DNA of 64,000 nucleotides from a candidate division Zixibacteria bacterium RBG-1 (GTDB lineage: Bacteria; Zixibacteria; MSB-5A5; DSPP01; RBG-1), in contig AUYT01000001.1 in the NCBI GenBank assembly GCA_000447245.1, positions 1,792,001 through 1,856,000 of the forward strand, read 5' to 3'. Made by a program: the position numbers and the translations under genes. The notes under the pieces are model-generated. The model made no database searches and had not been told where the DNA came from. It worked only from the letters and a program-made list of their open reading frames with translations. Below are positions 56,179 through 64,000 of this stretch, in pieces. Numbering within the stretch: the stretch's first letter is position 1; the number at the start of each line of letters is the position of its first letter.

Positions 56179-57207
56179 TTACCACCTTAGCAAGGCCGTC
56201 TCCACCACCAAACCCGGACCCAAAGCCAGCATGATGGCTAAATCTCCGGCTTGGAGATTAGCTTTTTCCAAAACTTCCTTTAAAACAAAGAGTACCGTAG
56301 GAGAAGACATATTGCCATAATTCCTCAAAATATACTTGGTATATTTAATCTCTTCTTCCGACAGATTCAACTGAACTTTTAACTTATCAATAACTTTCCT
56401 GCCTCCGGAGTGTAAGACCCAATATTTAATATTCTCTTTTTTAATGTTATTTTTACATAGAAGAGAATCAATCACTTTTTGTGCAAAAGGTCCGGCTAAA
56501 TCCGGAATATCTTTGTGCAAAACAATTCTTAGATGACCTTCCACTTGCTCAAAACCAACTTTGTCCAAATGTTCCGGTGCAATCAAAGATTCGAAAGCCA
56601 GAATTTCGGGACCTTTATAGCCAGAATTGCCGGAGAACAAAACCGCTGCTGCTCCATCCGCACAAATGGCGTTTCCTACAATGGTCTCTAAGGAATTGTC
56701 AATGAAATATGCGGCCGAGCAAATCTCCACTGCCACTAAAAGGGCTTTTTGCTGCGGATAAGCTTTAGCATGGTCGAAAGCTCTTTGTAATCCCGGCAAA
56801 GCCCCCCCGCATCCCATTCCTAAAATATTGGCTTGCTGAATATTATTTCTTAAGTTCAATTTTTTTACTAAATGAGAAGAGAGTCCCGGGCAGAGATAAC
56901 CGGTGCAGGAAACTATTATTAGACAATCTATCTCCTCTTTTTCACAACCGATTTTTTCTAAACAGTTATTAATTGCTTTTTCAGAGATTTCCAAGCTTCC
57001 CTTTAAATATCTCTGATTTTTCTGGTCTACATTTTCCTTGAGCTCAAAATTCTTCTTGCTGAGATAGAAATAGCGGCTGTCTATATCGCTATTCAAAAAG
57101 ATAGATTTTATCTTAGGATTTTTATAGCCGCAAAGTTTATAGACTTCTTCCTGGGAAAATTTCTCTGGGGGATTGGCAGTTCCTATGGAAATTATTTTAG
57201 GATTCAT
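56179..57207 (-). CDS. Type III polyketide synthase (chalcone/stilbene synthase fold)
   Basis: A 342-residue thiolase-fold synthase. From the ATG at 57207, chosen because GGAG lies ten bases upstream, the catalytic cysteine is C133 in GMGCGGALPGL. The histidine is H266 in WVLHSGGRKV and the asparagine is N299 in LRNYGNMSS, the complete Cys-His-Asn triad. Such enzymes use acyl-CoA or acyl-ACP starters and malonyl-CoA to make alkylresorcinols, alkylpyrones or phloroglucinols. The start overlaps the methyltransferase end by 11 bases. Product identity is not inferable. Distant relatives include KASIII, but the triad and HSGGR motif favour type III PKS. Confidence 0.92.
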   Translation of the reverse strand: MNPKIISIGTANPPEKFSQEEVYKLCGYKNPKIKSIFLNSDIDSRYFYLSKKNFELKENVDQKNQRYLKGSLEISEKAINNCLEKIGCEKEEIDCLIIVSCTGYLCPGLSSHLVKKLNLRNNIQQANILGMGCGGALPGLQRAFDHAKAYPQQKALLVAVEICSAAYFIDNSLETIVGNAICADGAAAVLFSGNSGYKGPEILAFESLIAPEHLDKVGFEQVEGHLRIVLHKDIPDLAGPFAQKVIDSLLCKNNIKKENIKYWVLHSGGRKVIDKLKVQLNLSEEEIKYTKYILRNYGNMSSPTVLFVLKEVLEKANLQAGDLAIMLALGPGLVVETALLRW

Positions 57208-58030
57208 TTTTTCTCCAGGCCATAACATAAGTAATATCCATTCCTATATTATCAACCACCCAATCCCAGTTTTTGTTTCCGAACTTTTCCAACATCTCCT
57301 GAAAATCTTTTTTAGTATAGCTTCGCAAAAAACTGACCCAGGCGTCATGCAGATGGAAAAAAGGCACGATAGGAACCAAACAGCTGAAAAGGAAATTTCT
57401 GAATCTGAACGGTCTTATCTTAAAAGGAGCAATTACAGCACCCCAGAAAATCCCGGGAATTTTTAAGGCCTGCCTCCAGCTCTTGTTCAAAGGTTCCAAA
57501 ATGAGAAAACCTTGGGAATGCTGGAGCAGATTCACCATGGTCTTATCTGCTTGGCTTCTGGATAATTCATGAAAAGTAGTCAGAAGAGTCGCTCCCTTAT
57601 TTCTATAAACCGAAACGGAGTCCGATAAATCGACTTTTTCCGCCACATAATCAAGATTTTCAGGAAATCTACTTTTTAATTTCTTGAAGATATCTGTTTG
57701 TGGATATAAGTCCGTTAGGGTAAAATGAATCGCGGAAAATTTACCGTTATTATTTTCAAAAAGGGAGCTTATCAAATTCCCAGAACCAGACCCCAAATCC
57801 ACAAACTTTTTGGTTTTAATATGTTTCTGCCACTCACTGAAAAGCTCCAGAAATTTTCTATCATACTGGATAAATGACAAAATCGGCGAAATCCCCTGTA
57901 GCTGAATTTCTTTTAGAAAAGCCGGAATCCAATCCTGTTGGTGAAGCTCAAGCCAGAGCGGTTTTGTTCTAGGCATATGGTCTGCTCTTTTGACCCGTTT
58001 TAAATATAGCCGAGCCCAAGTAAAATTCAA
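57197..58030 (-). CDS. Class I SAM-dependent methyltransferase linked to the type III PKS
   Basis: A 277-residue protein. Motif I is FVDLGSGSGN (76-85), followed by a class I Rossmann core. The N-terminal part (about 1-60) contains Trp/His residues. The C-terminal segment is rich in Arg/Phe (LKIPGIFWGAVIAPF, IRPFRFRNF) and may bind a membrane or lipid. It overlaps the PKS gene by 11 bases, so both are likely co-translated. It probably O- or C-methylates the polyketide. It follows thyX by 60 bases. Confidence 0.85.
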   Translation of the reverse strand: MNFTWARLYLKRVKRADHMPRTKPLWLELHQQDWIPAFLKEIQLQGISPILSFIQYDRKFLELFSEWQKHIKTKKFVDLGSGSGNLISSLFENNNGKFSAIHFTLTDLYPQTDIFKKLKSRFPENLDYVAEKVDLSDSVSVYRNKGATLLTTFHELSRSQADKTMVNLLQHSQGFLILEPLNKSWRQALKIPGIFWGAVIAPFKIRPFRFRNFLFSCLVPIVPFFHLHDAWVSFLRSYTKKDFQEMLEKFGNKNWDWVVDNIGMDITYVMAWRKNES

Positions 58031-58090
58031 AGTAAAATAAAAAGGGCCAAGATAGACTTGACCTTTCCTGCCGGTAATTTCTTGCTCGTA

Positions 58091-58969
58091 CTAAGAAACT
58101 AATTTCTTTTCTTTTTTCAACAAAATCTCTAATTTTTCTTTGAACTCATTCAACTCCCGTCCCTTTCTAAAACCGACATTCTCACAAACCTCATCCACGT
58201 TTTCACCCTCTAAAACAGTATCCAGAGCTTCAACTTCCAGCTTTGACAAAGTAATCGAGCTCAATTTGTAATCTTCGAACGCCTCATAAGCCAGAGGGGC
58301 TATCTTTTTGGTAATCTCCGCCATTACTTCCGCGTAAACTCTGATTTCATATTGGGCTCTAGGATCTATGCGCAAGCGTAAAAAATGAAACAGATTGTGC
58401 AGATCAATTTTCCAATACCAGCGGGTGTACAAATTCACCGGTAAAAGCATGCGAGCCATTTCTCGGGCTATCCCGGCCTGATTTAGCTCTTGATATTTTT
58501 TAAATGCCTCTTCTGAAATCTCTTTCATATATCTTTGGACTTTGGCTTTTAATTCTTCGGGAACTTCCTGTAAACTTCTCCCCTGTTTGTTATCCTTGGA
58601 TTGAAAACCAATCTGACCGGCTTCCGGTATATAAAAATCCCCTTCCGGCTCTGAATATCGTAAAGAATATTCGTTGACATTGGCGGTGCGGTGTCTAATC
58701 CATTCTCGGGCCACAAATATGGGCAGCTTGCAGTGAAATTTTAATTCCACCATTTCAAAAGGGGTGGTGTGGTCATGCCGCATTAAGTAGCGAATCAAGC
58801 CCCGGTCATCAGACAATTTTTTGGTTCCTTTACCGTAGCTGACCCGGGCAGCTTGGATTATAGATTCATCTCCACCCATGTAGTCGACCAAGATTACATA
58901 GCCATGGTCTAAGACCTTAAACTCCTTATCTAAAATCGCCTCGATTTCTGGAATTATTACTCTACCCAT
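58091..58969 (-). CDS. thyX: Flavin-dependent thymidylate synthase
   Basis: A 292-residue FAD enzyme that methylates dUMP with methylene-THF and NADPH. The ThyX signature is RHRTANVNEYSLRYS near 92-106, and the FAD/dUMP-contacting residues VARE and LLPVNLYTRWYWKIDLHNLFHFL (first part) are conserved. The N-terminal extension (about 1-30) is longer than in some ThyX proteins. A TTGAGA-N16-TATATT promoter is so close that the mRNA may be leaderless. Folate enzymes FolE and FolP are encoded at 12982-14468. Confidence 0.95.
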   Translation of the reverse strand: MGRVIIPEIEAILDKEFKVLDHGYVILVDYMGGDESIIQAARVSYGKGTKKLSDDRGLIRYLMRHDHTTPFEMVELKFHCKLPIFVAREWIRHRTANVNEYSLRYSEPEGDFYIPEAGQIGFQSKDNKQGRSLQEVPEELKAKVQRYMKEISEEAFKKYQELNQAGIAREMARMLLPVNLYTRWYWKIDLHNLFHFLRLRIDPRAQYEIRVYAEVMAEITKKIAPLAYEAFEDYKLSSITLSKLEVEALDTVLEGENVDEVCENVGFRKGRELNEFKEKLEILLKKEKKLVS

Positions 58970-58976
58970 ATAGGTA

Positions 58977-59004
58977 AATATAATCTTCTCTACTGTAATC
59001 TCAA
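58977..59004 (-). promoter_or_regulatory. Possible near-leaderless thyX promoter
   Basis: On the minus strand TTGAGA (58999-59004) and TATATT (58977-58982) have a 16-base spacer. The ATG begins 8 bases after the -10, so transcription would start at or next to it. Confidence 0.45.
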
Positions 59005-59166
59005 AATCAAAATTTTACCTAAAATCTGGAGCGGTTTATCCATCCAGCGTTATTAAAAAGTTCCTGCCCTTTATGGTTTTGCCAAGGTAAATCTTTTAAA
59101 CTTTAAGAGTACGGTTAAAATCTGACAGATGTGACCTTCAGTTCAATCTTTAGGAAACAATCTGGC

Positions 59167-59195
59167 TTGATTTTTAGTATCATGAATAGTATAAT
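59167..59195 (+). promoter_or_regulatory. Promoter of the efflux operon
   Basis: TTGATT (59167-59172) and the consensus TATAAT (59190-59195) are separated by 17 bases on the plus strand. The predicted leader is about 59 bases, with room for regulation. The divergent thyX promoter shares this 291-base gap. I see no obvious operator, and nothing else of note in the gap. Confidence 0.75.
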
Positions 59196-59260
59196 AAAAG
59201 TTATGTAAGACAAATATCTGGAGTCAAGAGAGTGCAGTTTTCTTTTAAATCAGTAACAAA

Positions 59261-60442
59261 ATGATTAGCGAAAAACCAGATTTATCCTCTTTAAGAATTG
59301 ACCACGGTTCAGAGTACAGACCTCCTCGGAAATGGTGGCGCTGGGTTTTGGGTTTATCTATTCTTCCGCTTCTGGTTATCGTTTATTTACTGATAATGCG
59401 CCAGGTCGCCCCGGGGCTGTCGGTGCAGGTGGGGACAGCCACAATCCTTTCCGGGAGTCAGGCCCAAGCACTTTTAACTGCATCCGGCTATGTAGTGGCC
59501 CAACGGCAAGCCGCGGTCTCTTCCAAAGCTACTGGTAGATTAGAATATATCGGAGTGGTAGAAGGGGATAAAGTCAGAGCCGGAGAGATTCTTGCTCGTT
59601 TGGAAAATGCGGATATAGCGGCAGAGTTGGAACGGGCTAAGGCCAATCTGGCTTTGGCTAAAGCAGACTCAACTGAGGCCGCCCTATTTTATCAAAGACA
59701 AAAAAAATTGTTTGAAAGCAATCTAATCAGCAAAGCAGAATTTGAAACGGCCGAAGCCCGTTACCAGAAAGCCATTGCCAACGTAGAATCCAATCGAGCT
59801 GAAGTGAAAGCGGCCGAAGTAGCTTTTGAAAATACTTTAATTCGGGCCCCGTTTAACGGAACAGTTTTAACCAAATCAGCTGAAGTGGGTGAAATGGTAG
59901 CTCCCTTTGCAGCCGCGGCATCTTCCCGAGGAGCAGTGGTTACAATAGCAGATATGAACTCTTTGGAGGTTGAGGCAGACGTGGCTGAAGCCAATATTGA
60001 AAGAGTGAAAGTAAATCAGCCCTGCGAAATCACTCTGGATGCCTATCCGGATACCCGCTATCCCGGAAAAGTTTCCAAAATTGTTCCTACTGCTGACAGA
60101 ACCAGAGCCACGGTATTGGTAAAAATAGCTTTTCTAAAAATAGATCAACGGGTCTTGCCTGAAATGAGCGCTAAGGTAAGCTTTTTGCCGGAGACAGCCA
60201 AAGTTTCTATGGAAAATCAAGCCACTATGGTGGCTGTTCCTAATTCAGCAGTTACTAATCGCAACGGGGTAAAAATGGTTTTTTTGCTGGAGGGAAATAC
60301 TGCCAAATCTGTGCCGGTGGTTACCGGAAGAGTTCTAGGAGATTTGACTGAAATCAAAGAGGGTGTCAAGCCCGGGGACAGAGTGGTTCTGGCACCGCCG
60401 GGAAGTCTGGCTTCTGGTGTAAAAGTGAAAACATCACAATAA
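59261..60442 (+). CDS. Periplasmic adaptor (HlyD/MacA-type membrane-fusion protein)
   Basis: A 393-residue adaptor anchored by one N-terminal helix (about 28-48). The lipoyl-like segment follows ([24 protein letters not shown], split by the coiled hairpin at about 115-180), then beta-barrel and membrane-proximal domains. The [10 protein letters not shown] motif near 195 is typical. It links an inner-membrane ABC or RND transporter to an outer-membrane partner. The adjoining genes encode the ATPase and two permeases. No outer-membrane TolC-like gene is in the window. Confidence 0.9.
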   Translation: MISEKPDLSSLRIDHGSEYRPPRKWWRWVLGLSILPLLVIVYLLIMRQVAPGLSVQVGTATILSGSQAQALLTASGYVVAQRQAAVSSKATGRLEYIGVVEGDKVRAGEILARLENADIAAELERAKANLALAKADSTEAALFYQRQKKLFESNLISKAEFETAEARYQKAIANVESNRAEVKAAEVAFENTLIRAPFNGTVLTKSAEVGEMVAPFAAAASSRGAVVTIADMNSLEVEADVAEANIERVKVNQPCEITLDAYPDTRYPGKVSKIVPTADRTRATVLVKIAFLKIDQRVLPEMSAKVSFLPETAKVSMENQATMVAVPNSAVTNRNGVKMVFLLEGNTAKSVPVVTGRVLGDLTEIKEGVKPGDRVVLAPPGSLASGVKVKTSQ

Positions 60443-60455
60443 AGGAGAATCTGGT

Positions 60456-61148
60456 ATGTCTATTTATGGTGAGCGTAGTCGAACCATTGTTGAAATTGAA
60501 GCTTTGTCGAAATCATATTTCCGTGACAGTCTGGAAATTCCGGTCTTAAGAAATCTGAATTTTTCCCTTCCGGAAGGGGAGTTTGTGGCTTTGATGGGAC
60601 CTTCCGGTTCCGGCAAAACTACCCTCCTGAATCTGATAGCCGGGATTGACCGTCCCACTAAAGGAAAAGTCAAAGTGGCCGGGACTGATTTGGCTCAATT
60701 GAGCGAAGGGGAGTTAGCCAAATGGAGAGCCAGACATATCGGTTTCATATTTCAGTTTTATAATCTGATTCCGGTGTTGACTGCCTATGAAAATGTGGAA
60801 TTGCCGTTACTTTTGACCTCTCTTTCCAAATCGGAACGGAAAGAACATGTGGAAACAGCTCTGGGAATTGTGGGACTTTCTGACCGGATGCATCATTATC
60901 CCAGACAACTATCCGGAGGCCAGGAACAAAGAGTAGCTATTGCCCGGGCCATTGCCACCGACCCAACTTTGATTTTAGCCGATGAGCCGACCGGAGATTT
61001 GGACAAAAAATCAGCTGAGGAGATTTTAGAATTACTTTCTCGTTTAAACTCAGAATTTAAAAAAACTATTGTGGTTGTCACTCATGACCCTCGGGCAGCT
61101 GAAAAAGCTCACACCAAGAAACATCTGGACAAAGGAGAGCTTTCTTGA
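60456..61148 (+). CDS. ABC transporter ATP-binding protein (LolD/MacB-type)
   Basis: A 230-residue ATPase. Walker A is [11 protein letters not shown] near 48, the signature [15 protein letters not shown] near 148, Walker [13 protein letters not shown] near 170, and [12 protein letters not shown] near 208. The ATG at 60456 has AGGAG behind it, but a 22-base repeat (60466-60487) follows the start within the coding sequence, so the first 11 residues look derived from the repeat. It overlaps the first permease by 4 bases. It powers the adaptor-permease complex. Confidence 0.93.
   Translation: MSIYGERSRTIVEIEALSKSYFRDSLEIPVLRNLNFSLPEGEFVALMGPSGSGKTTLLNLIAGIDRPTKGKVKVAGTDLAQLSEGELAKWRARHIGFIFQFYNLIPVLTAYENVELPLLLTSLSKSERKEHVETALGIVGLSDRMHHYPRQLSGGQEQRVAIARAIATDPTLILADEPTGDLDKKSAEEILELLSRLNSEFKKTIVVVTHDPRAAEKAHTKKHLDKGELS
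60466..60487 (+). repeat. ATGGTGAGC...GTCGAACCAT repeat copy B inside the ATPase gene
   Basis: ATGGTGAGC then GTAGTCGAACCAT, 22 bases, in frame with the ATPase gene right after its start codon. It matches copy A at 55911-55931 except for one indel and one substitution. It was probably inserted at or grew in the 5-prime end of the gene. Confidence 0.7.
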
Positions 61149-62302
61149 AAATTTTAAAATTGGCAATCAAAAATGCCGGTAGACATAAACTAAGAACCGG
61201 TTTGACCATTGTCGGTCTGGCAGTGGCGGTGATGGCTTTTGGCTTAATTCGAACCGTAATCGATGCCTGGTACGCCGGAGCTGAGGCCTCGGCCCCGGAT
61301 AGATTGGTGAGCCGTAACGCAGTCAACATCATTTTCCCTTTGCCTCTTTCTTACAAGGAACAAATCTTAAAAGTGCCCGGGGTGGAAAAGGTTTCTTATG
61401 CCCACTGGTTCGGGGCCTACTATACCGACCCCAAACAATTCTTTGCCAACTTTGCGGTTGACCACCACACCTATTTTGACCTTTTTCCGGAGGTAATTGT
61501 GGACTCCCAGACTCTGGCAAATTTCAGGTCACAGCGAAATGCCGCCGTGGTCGGACAAATTTTAGCCGACCGCTTCGGCTGGAAACCGGGAGACCAGGTC
61601 CGCCTGATTGGAACCATCTATCCCGGCGATTGGGATTTGGTCATTGCCGGAATTTATCATGGCAGAGACAAAACCACCGATGAGTCCGCTTTGATGCTGC
61701 GCTGGGATTATCTGGATGAAACTCTTAGGGCCACCGTGCCGGTACGGGCCGGCTATGTGGGCTGGTATATCAGCAAAATCTCCAGCCCCGCTGAGGCGGT
61801 CCGAATTTCTGCCGCCATCGACTCTATGTTCAAAAACTCTCTGGCTGAGACTTTGACCCAGACCGAAAAACAGTTTCAACTTTCCTTCATAGCCATGTCC
61901 GGCACTATTATTACGGCTTTGAGGATTATTTCCTATCTCATTATCGGGATTCTTCTTCTGGTTCTGACCAATACCATGGGTATGTCCGCCCGGGAAAGAA
62001 TTTCCGAATATGCGGTGATGAAGACCCTGGGTTTCAAACCCTTTCATCTGGTGCAGTTGATAGCCGATGAATCACTATTCATATCCCTATCCGGCGGAAT
62101 TCTGGGAATCCTTTTGACTTTCCCCATGGCCTCCGGATTCGGCGAAGCCATGAAATATTATTTTCCGGTTTTTGAAACAAAGCCCCAGGACCTGCTTGTG
62201 GCAGGTATCTTCGCCCTATGCGTGGGGATTCTGGCATCTATGTTTCCGATTTTGAAAGCCACCCGGGTTTCGATTGTGGATGGCTTAAGGAGTATAGGAT
62301 GA
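61145..62302 (+). CDS. ABC permease 1, FtsX/MacB-type
   Basis: A 385-residue permease with an N-terminal helix (about 17-37), a large periplasmic domain and three C-terminal helices (about 255-380), including the FtsX-like [22 protein letters not shown] (22 residues, shown in two parts: [13 protein letters not shown] and YAVMKTLGF). It shares the ATGA overlap with the second permease. The adaptor, ATPase and two permeases suggest a heterodimeric MacAB/LolCDE-like exporter of lipids, lipoproteins or antimicrobials. The substrate is unknown. Confidence 0.9.
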   Translation: MKILKLAIKNAGRHKLRTGLTIVGLAVAVMAFGLIRTVIDAWYAGAEASAPDRLVSRNAVNIIFPLPLSYKEQILKVPGVEKVSYAHWFGAYYTDPKQFFANFAVDHHTYFDLFPEVIVDSQTLANFRSQRNAAVVGQILADRFGWKPGDQVRLIGTIYPGDWDLVIAGIYHGRDKTTDESALMLRWDYLDETLRATVPVRAGYVGWYISKISSPAEAVRISAAIDSMFKNSLAETLTQTEKQFQLSFIAMSGTIITALRIISYLIIGILLLVLTNTMGMSARERISEYAVMKTLGFKPFHLVQLIADESLFISLSGGILGILLTFPMASGFGEAMKYYFPVFETKPQDLLVAGIFALCVGILASMFPILKATRVSIVDGLRSIG

Positions 62303-63465
62303 AAATACCGATATATTACAATTACCGCAATCTTTTAGCCCGTAAGCTGACCACCGGCTTGACCGTTCTGGGAATCGGTTTAGTGGTCTTTGTCTTCTCC
62401 GGGGTTTTGATGCTGGCTTATGGCATCAAAAAGACCCTGGTTGCCACCGGCTCCGAGGATAATGCCACGGTCATCAGAAAAGCCTCCCTGACCGAAATGA
62501 TGAGTTATATCACCCGGGACCAGGTGTCCATCATCGAATCCCAGCCGGAAATCGCCCGGGGTCCGGACGGAAAACCGTTGGTGGCAGGAGAGCTTTACGT
62601 TCTCATAAGTTTGAACAAAATAAAAAATGGGGACGCGGCCAATGTGGTGCTGCGAGGTGTGGGCCCGGCTTCCATGCTGGTGCACTCCGGGGTTAAGCTG
62701 ATAGAGGGAAGGATGTTTACCGAGGGGTTGCCGGAATTAATCGTGGGGAAATCGACTGCCCAGGGATTTCAGGGCGCCCAGCTGGGAGGCTCTATCCGCT
62801 TCGCCAAACAAAACTGGCGGGTGGTGGGAATTTTTGAGGCCGGCAAATCCGCTTTTGAATCCGAGGTTTGGGGAGACGTGAATCAGATGCTGGCGGCTTT
62901 CAACCGGCCGGTGGTTTCTTCGATGACTTTGAAATTGGCGGACCCGTCCAAATTTACGGCGCTGAAAGAAAGACTGGAGAAGGACCCGCGGCTTTCGGTG
63001 GATGTTAAGCGGGAAAAAGAATATTATGCGGACCAGTCTTATGCTATGACTTCGTTTATTAAAATTTTAGGGGTGGTGATTTCGGTTATCTTTTCTTTCG
63101 GGGCTGTTATCGGGGCTATGATTACCATGTACGCCAATATTGCTAACCGGGCTAAAGAAATCGGGACTCTGCGGGTTTTGGGTTTTAAGCGCCGGAACAT
63201 TCTGTCTTCTTTTTTGGTGGAGTCAATTTTGCTATCTTTGGCTGGGGGAGTGGTGGGGGTCGTTTTTGCTTCATTTTTGAGTATGAAGACGATTTCGACT
63301 ACTAACTGGGATACTTTTTCGGAGTTGGCGTTTGGTTTTGCGGTGACACCGGAGATTGTGGCTTATTCCCTTATTTTTGCTGTGGTGATGGGGGTTGTGG
63401 GAGGGTTTTTACCGGCGGTGAGAGCGGCCCGGATGAATATTCTTACAGCTTTGAGGGCAGAGTAA
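62299..63465 (+). CDS. ABC permease 2, FtsX/MacB-type
   Basis: A 388-residue permease from the ATG at 62299, which overlaps the previous stop as ATGA. An upstream ATG at 62218 would add 27 residues read through the first permease and is rejected. An N-terminal helix (about 17-37) precedes a periplasmic domain and C-terminal helices near 255-385, with MYANIANRAKEIGTLRVLGF and FLPAVRAARMNILTALRA at the end. Its sequence differs clearly from permease 1, so this is a heteromeric pair. Confidence 0.9.
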   Translation: MKIPIYYNYRNLLARKLTTGLTVLGIGLVVFVFSGVLMLAYGIKKTLVATGSEDNATVIRKASLTEMMSYITRDQVSIIESQPEIARGPDGKPLVAGELYVLISLNKIKNGDAANVVLRGVGPASMLVHSGVKLIEGRMFTEGLPELIVGKSTAQGFQGAQLGGSIRFAKQNWRVVGIFEAGKSAFESEVWGDVNQMLAAFNRPVVSSMTLKLADPSKFTALKERLEKDPRLSVDVKREKEYYADQSYAMTSFIKILGVVISVIFSFGAVIGAMITMYANIANRAKEIGTLRVLGFKRRNILSSFLVESILLSLAGGVVGVVFASFLSMKTISTTNWDTFSELAFGFAVTPEIVAYSLIFAVVMGVVGGFLPAVRAARMNILTALRAE

Positions 63466-63502
63466 TTAAAATTAGCTGCTCTCCAATTGAGAGACAAATG
63501 GC

Positions 63503-64000
63503 CTAATAATACTTACTTAAATCCCTCAAAAAACTGTAAATTTCTGCCTGATATTTTTTGCTACGCCTCTTATCGTAAACAATCTCTTGTCCATGAAATT
63601 CAAGCTCTCTTGCGATTAATTTCCCGAGTATAAATGCTAATTTCCTTTTTTTGATGTCTTCGCGATATTGATATTTAAAAACTTTCAAAAAGGGCATTTT
63701 TTTTCTAAGCAGTCTCCTAATTGATGAAGTTTCTATGTCGAGTTCCCTGTTCAGATAGTTCCTGAAATATAGCTTTAGAGCTTGTTGTAAAATTAAAGGA
63801 GGGAAGGAACTCTCGAAATCTATTTTAAATCCTAATGTTTTATAAATTTTGCATTTCTTCTTGATCTCTCGTAGAAAATTTCCATTCTGCCCATCTTTAT
63901 CGTAGGACAAAAAAACTCCTACACCTTGCCTGGACTTTTCGTTAATCAAATGAATCAAGTTTTGTATTTCTCCCTTTCCACGGTAGCAAAATAAATCAAA
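63503..64000 (-). CDS. Unrecognised protein, N-terminal part missing at window edge
   Basis: The reading frame is open to the right edge of the window, so the protein starts beyond base 64000. The visible part is about 165 residues. A TTG at 63958 is an internal codon and not convincing as the start. It includes VFLSYDKDGQNGNF (an Asp/Gly pattern that might recall a TOPRIM or metal site) and a basic C-terminus. No family recognised. It converges on the efflux operon with 37 bases between them. Confidence 0.4.
   Translation of the reverse strand, partial: FDLFCYRGKGEIQNLIHLINEKSRQGVGVFLSYDKDGQNGNFLREIKKKCKIYKTLGFKIDFESSFPPLILQQALKLYFRNYLNRELDIETSSIRRLLRKKMPFLKVFKYQYREDIKKRKLAFILGKLIARELEFHGQEIVYDKRRSKKYQAEIYSFLRDLSKYY

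Noticed and set aside
60478-60487. GTCGAACC as a tRNA T-loop
   Set aside because: No cloverleaf can be formed here or at 55923; both belong to the ATGGTGAGC repeat.
62218-62298. Upstream ATG for the second permease
   Set aside because: Reads through the first permease in another frame; the ATGA overlap at 62299 is a classic coupled start.

Overview
The window reads as chromosomal core DNA from an uncultured, AT-rich, double-membraned bacterium. A Raetz lipid A cluster (lpxC-fabZ fusion, lpxA, lpxB, lpxK, waaA) shows an outer membrane. The LpxC-FabZ fusion, the long SecA with extra inserts, the Ser/Thr kinase with a TPR tail, the archaeal-type glucose/mannose-phosphate isomerase and the large Alu-domain SRP RNA together suggest a candidate phylum of the FCB (Fibrobacteres-Chlorobi-Bacteroidetes) superphylum. 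I cannot place it more precisely from sequence alone. About 60 protein genes, one SRP RNA and one tRNA-Ala are packed tightly, almost all on the minus strand. Only the kinase (2975-5932) and the efflux operon (59261-63465) are on the plus strand.

Layout. 99-2809: a trans-sulfuration enzyme and a membrane glycosyltransferase. 2975-5932: a membrane Ser/Thr kinase with a TolB-like domain and TPRs. 5953-6794: an ECF sigma factor with an RsrA-like zinc anti-sigma and a SigR-type promoter. 6966-18331: a long operon read tilS, hpt, ftsH, folE, folP, obg, dprA, HPr, EI, PGI/PMI, ccdA. 18528-20752: a metal exporter and an exported Xaa-Pro peptidase. 20791-21427: a RAYT transposase flanked by REP-type palindromes. 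21451-29264: ispA-type prenyl synthase, VWA protein, DUF92, enolase, FtsB, RecO and GlyRS. 29327-40840: the lipid A operon with nadB, guaA and an SDR reductase behind it. 40956-46304: cysK, enoyl-CoA hydratase, an exported PLD-like protein, an exported FG-GAP-like protein and ComM. 46537-53142: a small membrane protein, SecA, and the syntenic block SRP RNA-dnaX-ebfC-recR plus tRNA-Ala. 53223-55786: a MoxR-type ATPase with a VWA partner. 55957-58969: thyX, a methyltransferase, a type III polyketide synthase and a tiny diheme lipoprotein. 59261-63465: a MacA/LolCDE-like exporter. 63503-64000: an unrecognised gene running off the right edge.

How parts fit. The sigma/anti-sigma pair carries the RsrA metal-ligand spacing and is preceded by GGGAAC-N18-GTT, so it looks like an autoregulated thiol-stress switch beside the thiol transporter CcdA. 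HPr and EI are present without any sugar permease, which suggests a regulatory phosphorelay. The type III PKS, methyltransferase and diheme lipoprotein form a tight operon that could make and use a methylated phenolic or pyrone lipid. Promoters readable by eye mostly use TTGATT or TTGACA with a 17-base spacer. Several intergenic gaps hold short palindromic repeats, two of which match across 22 kb and flank or resemble the RAYT element. Apart from the small intergenic gaps described below, no stretch above 300 bases lacks a gene.
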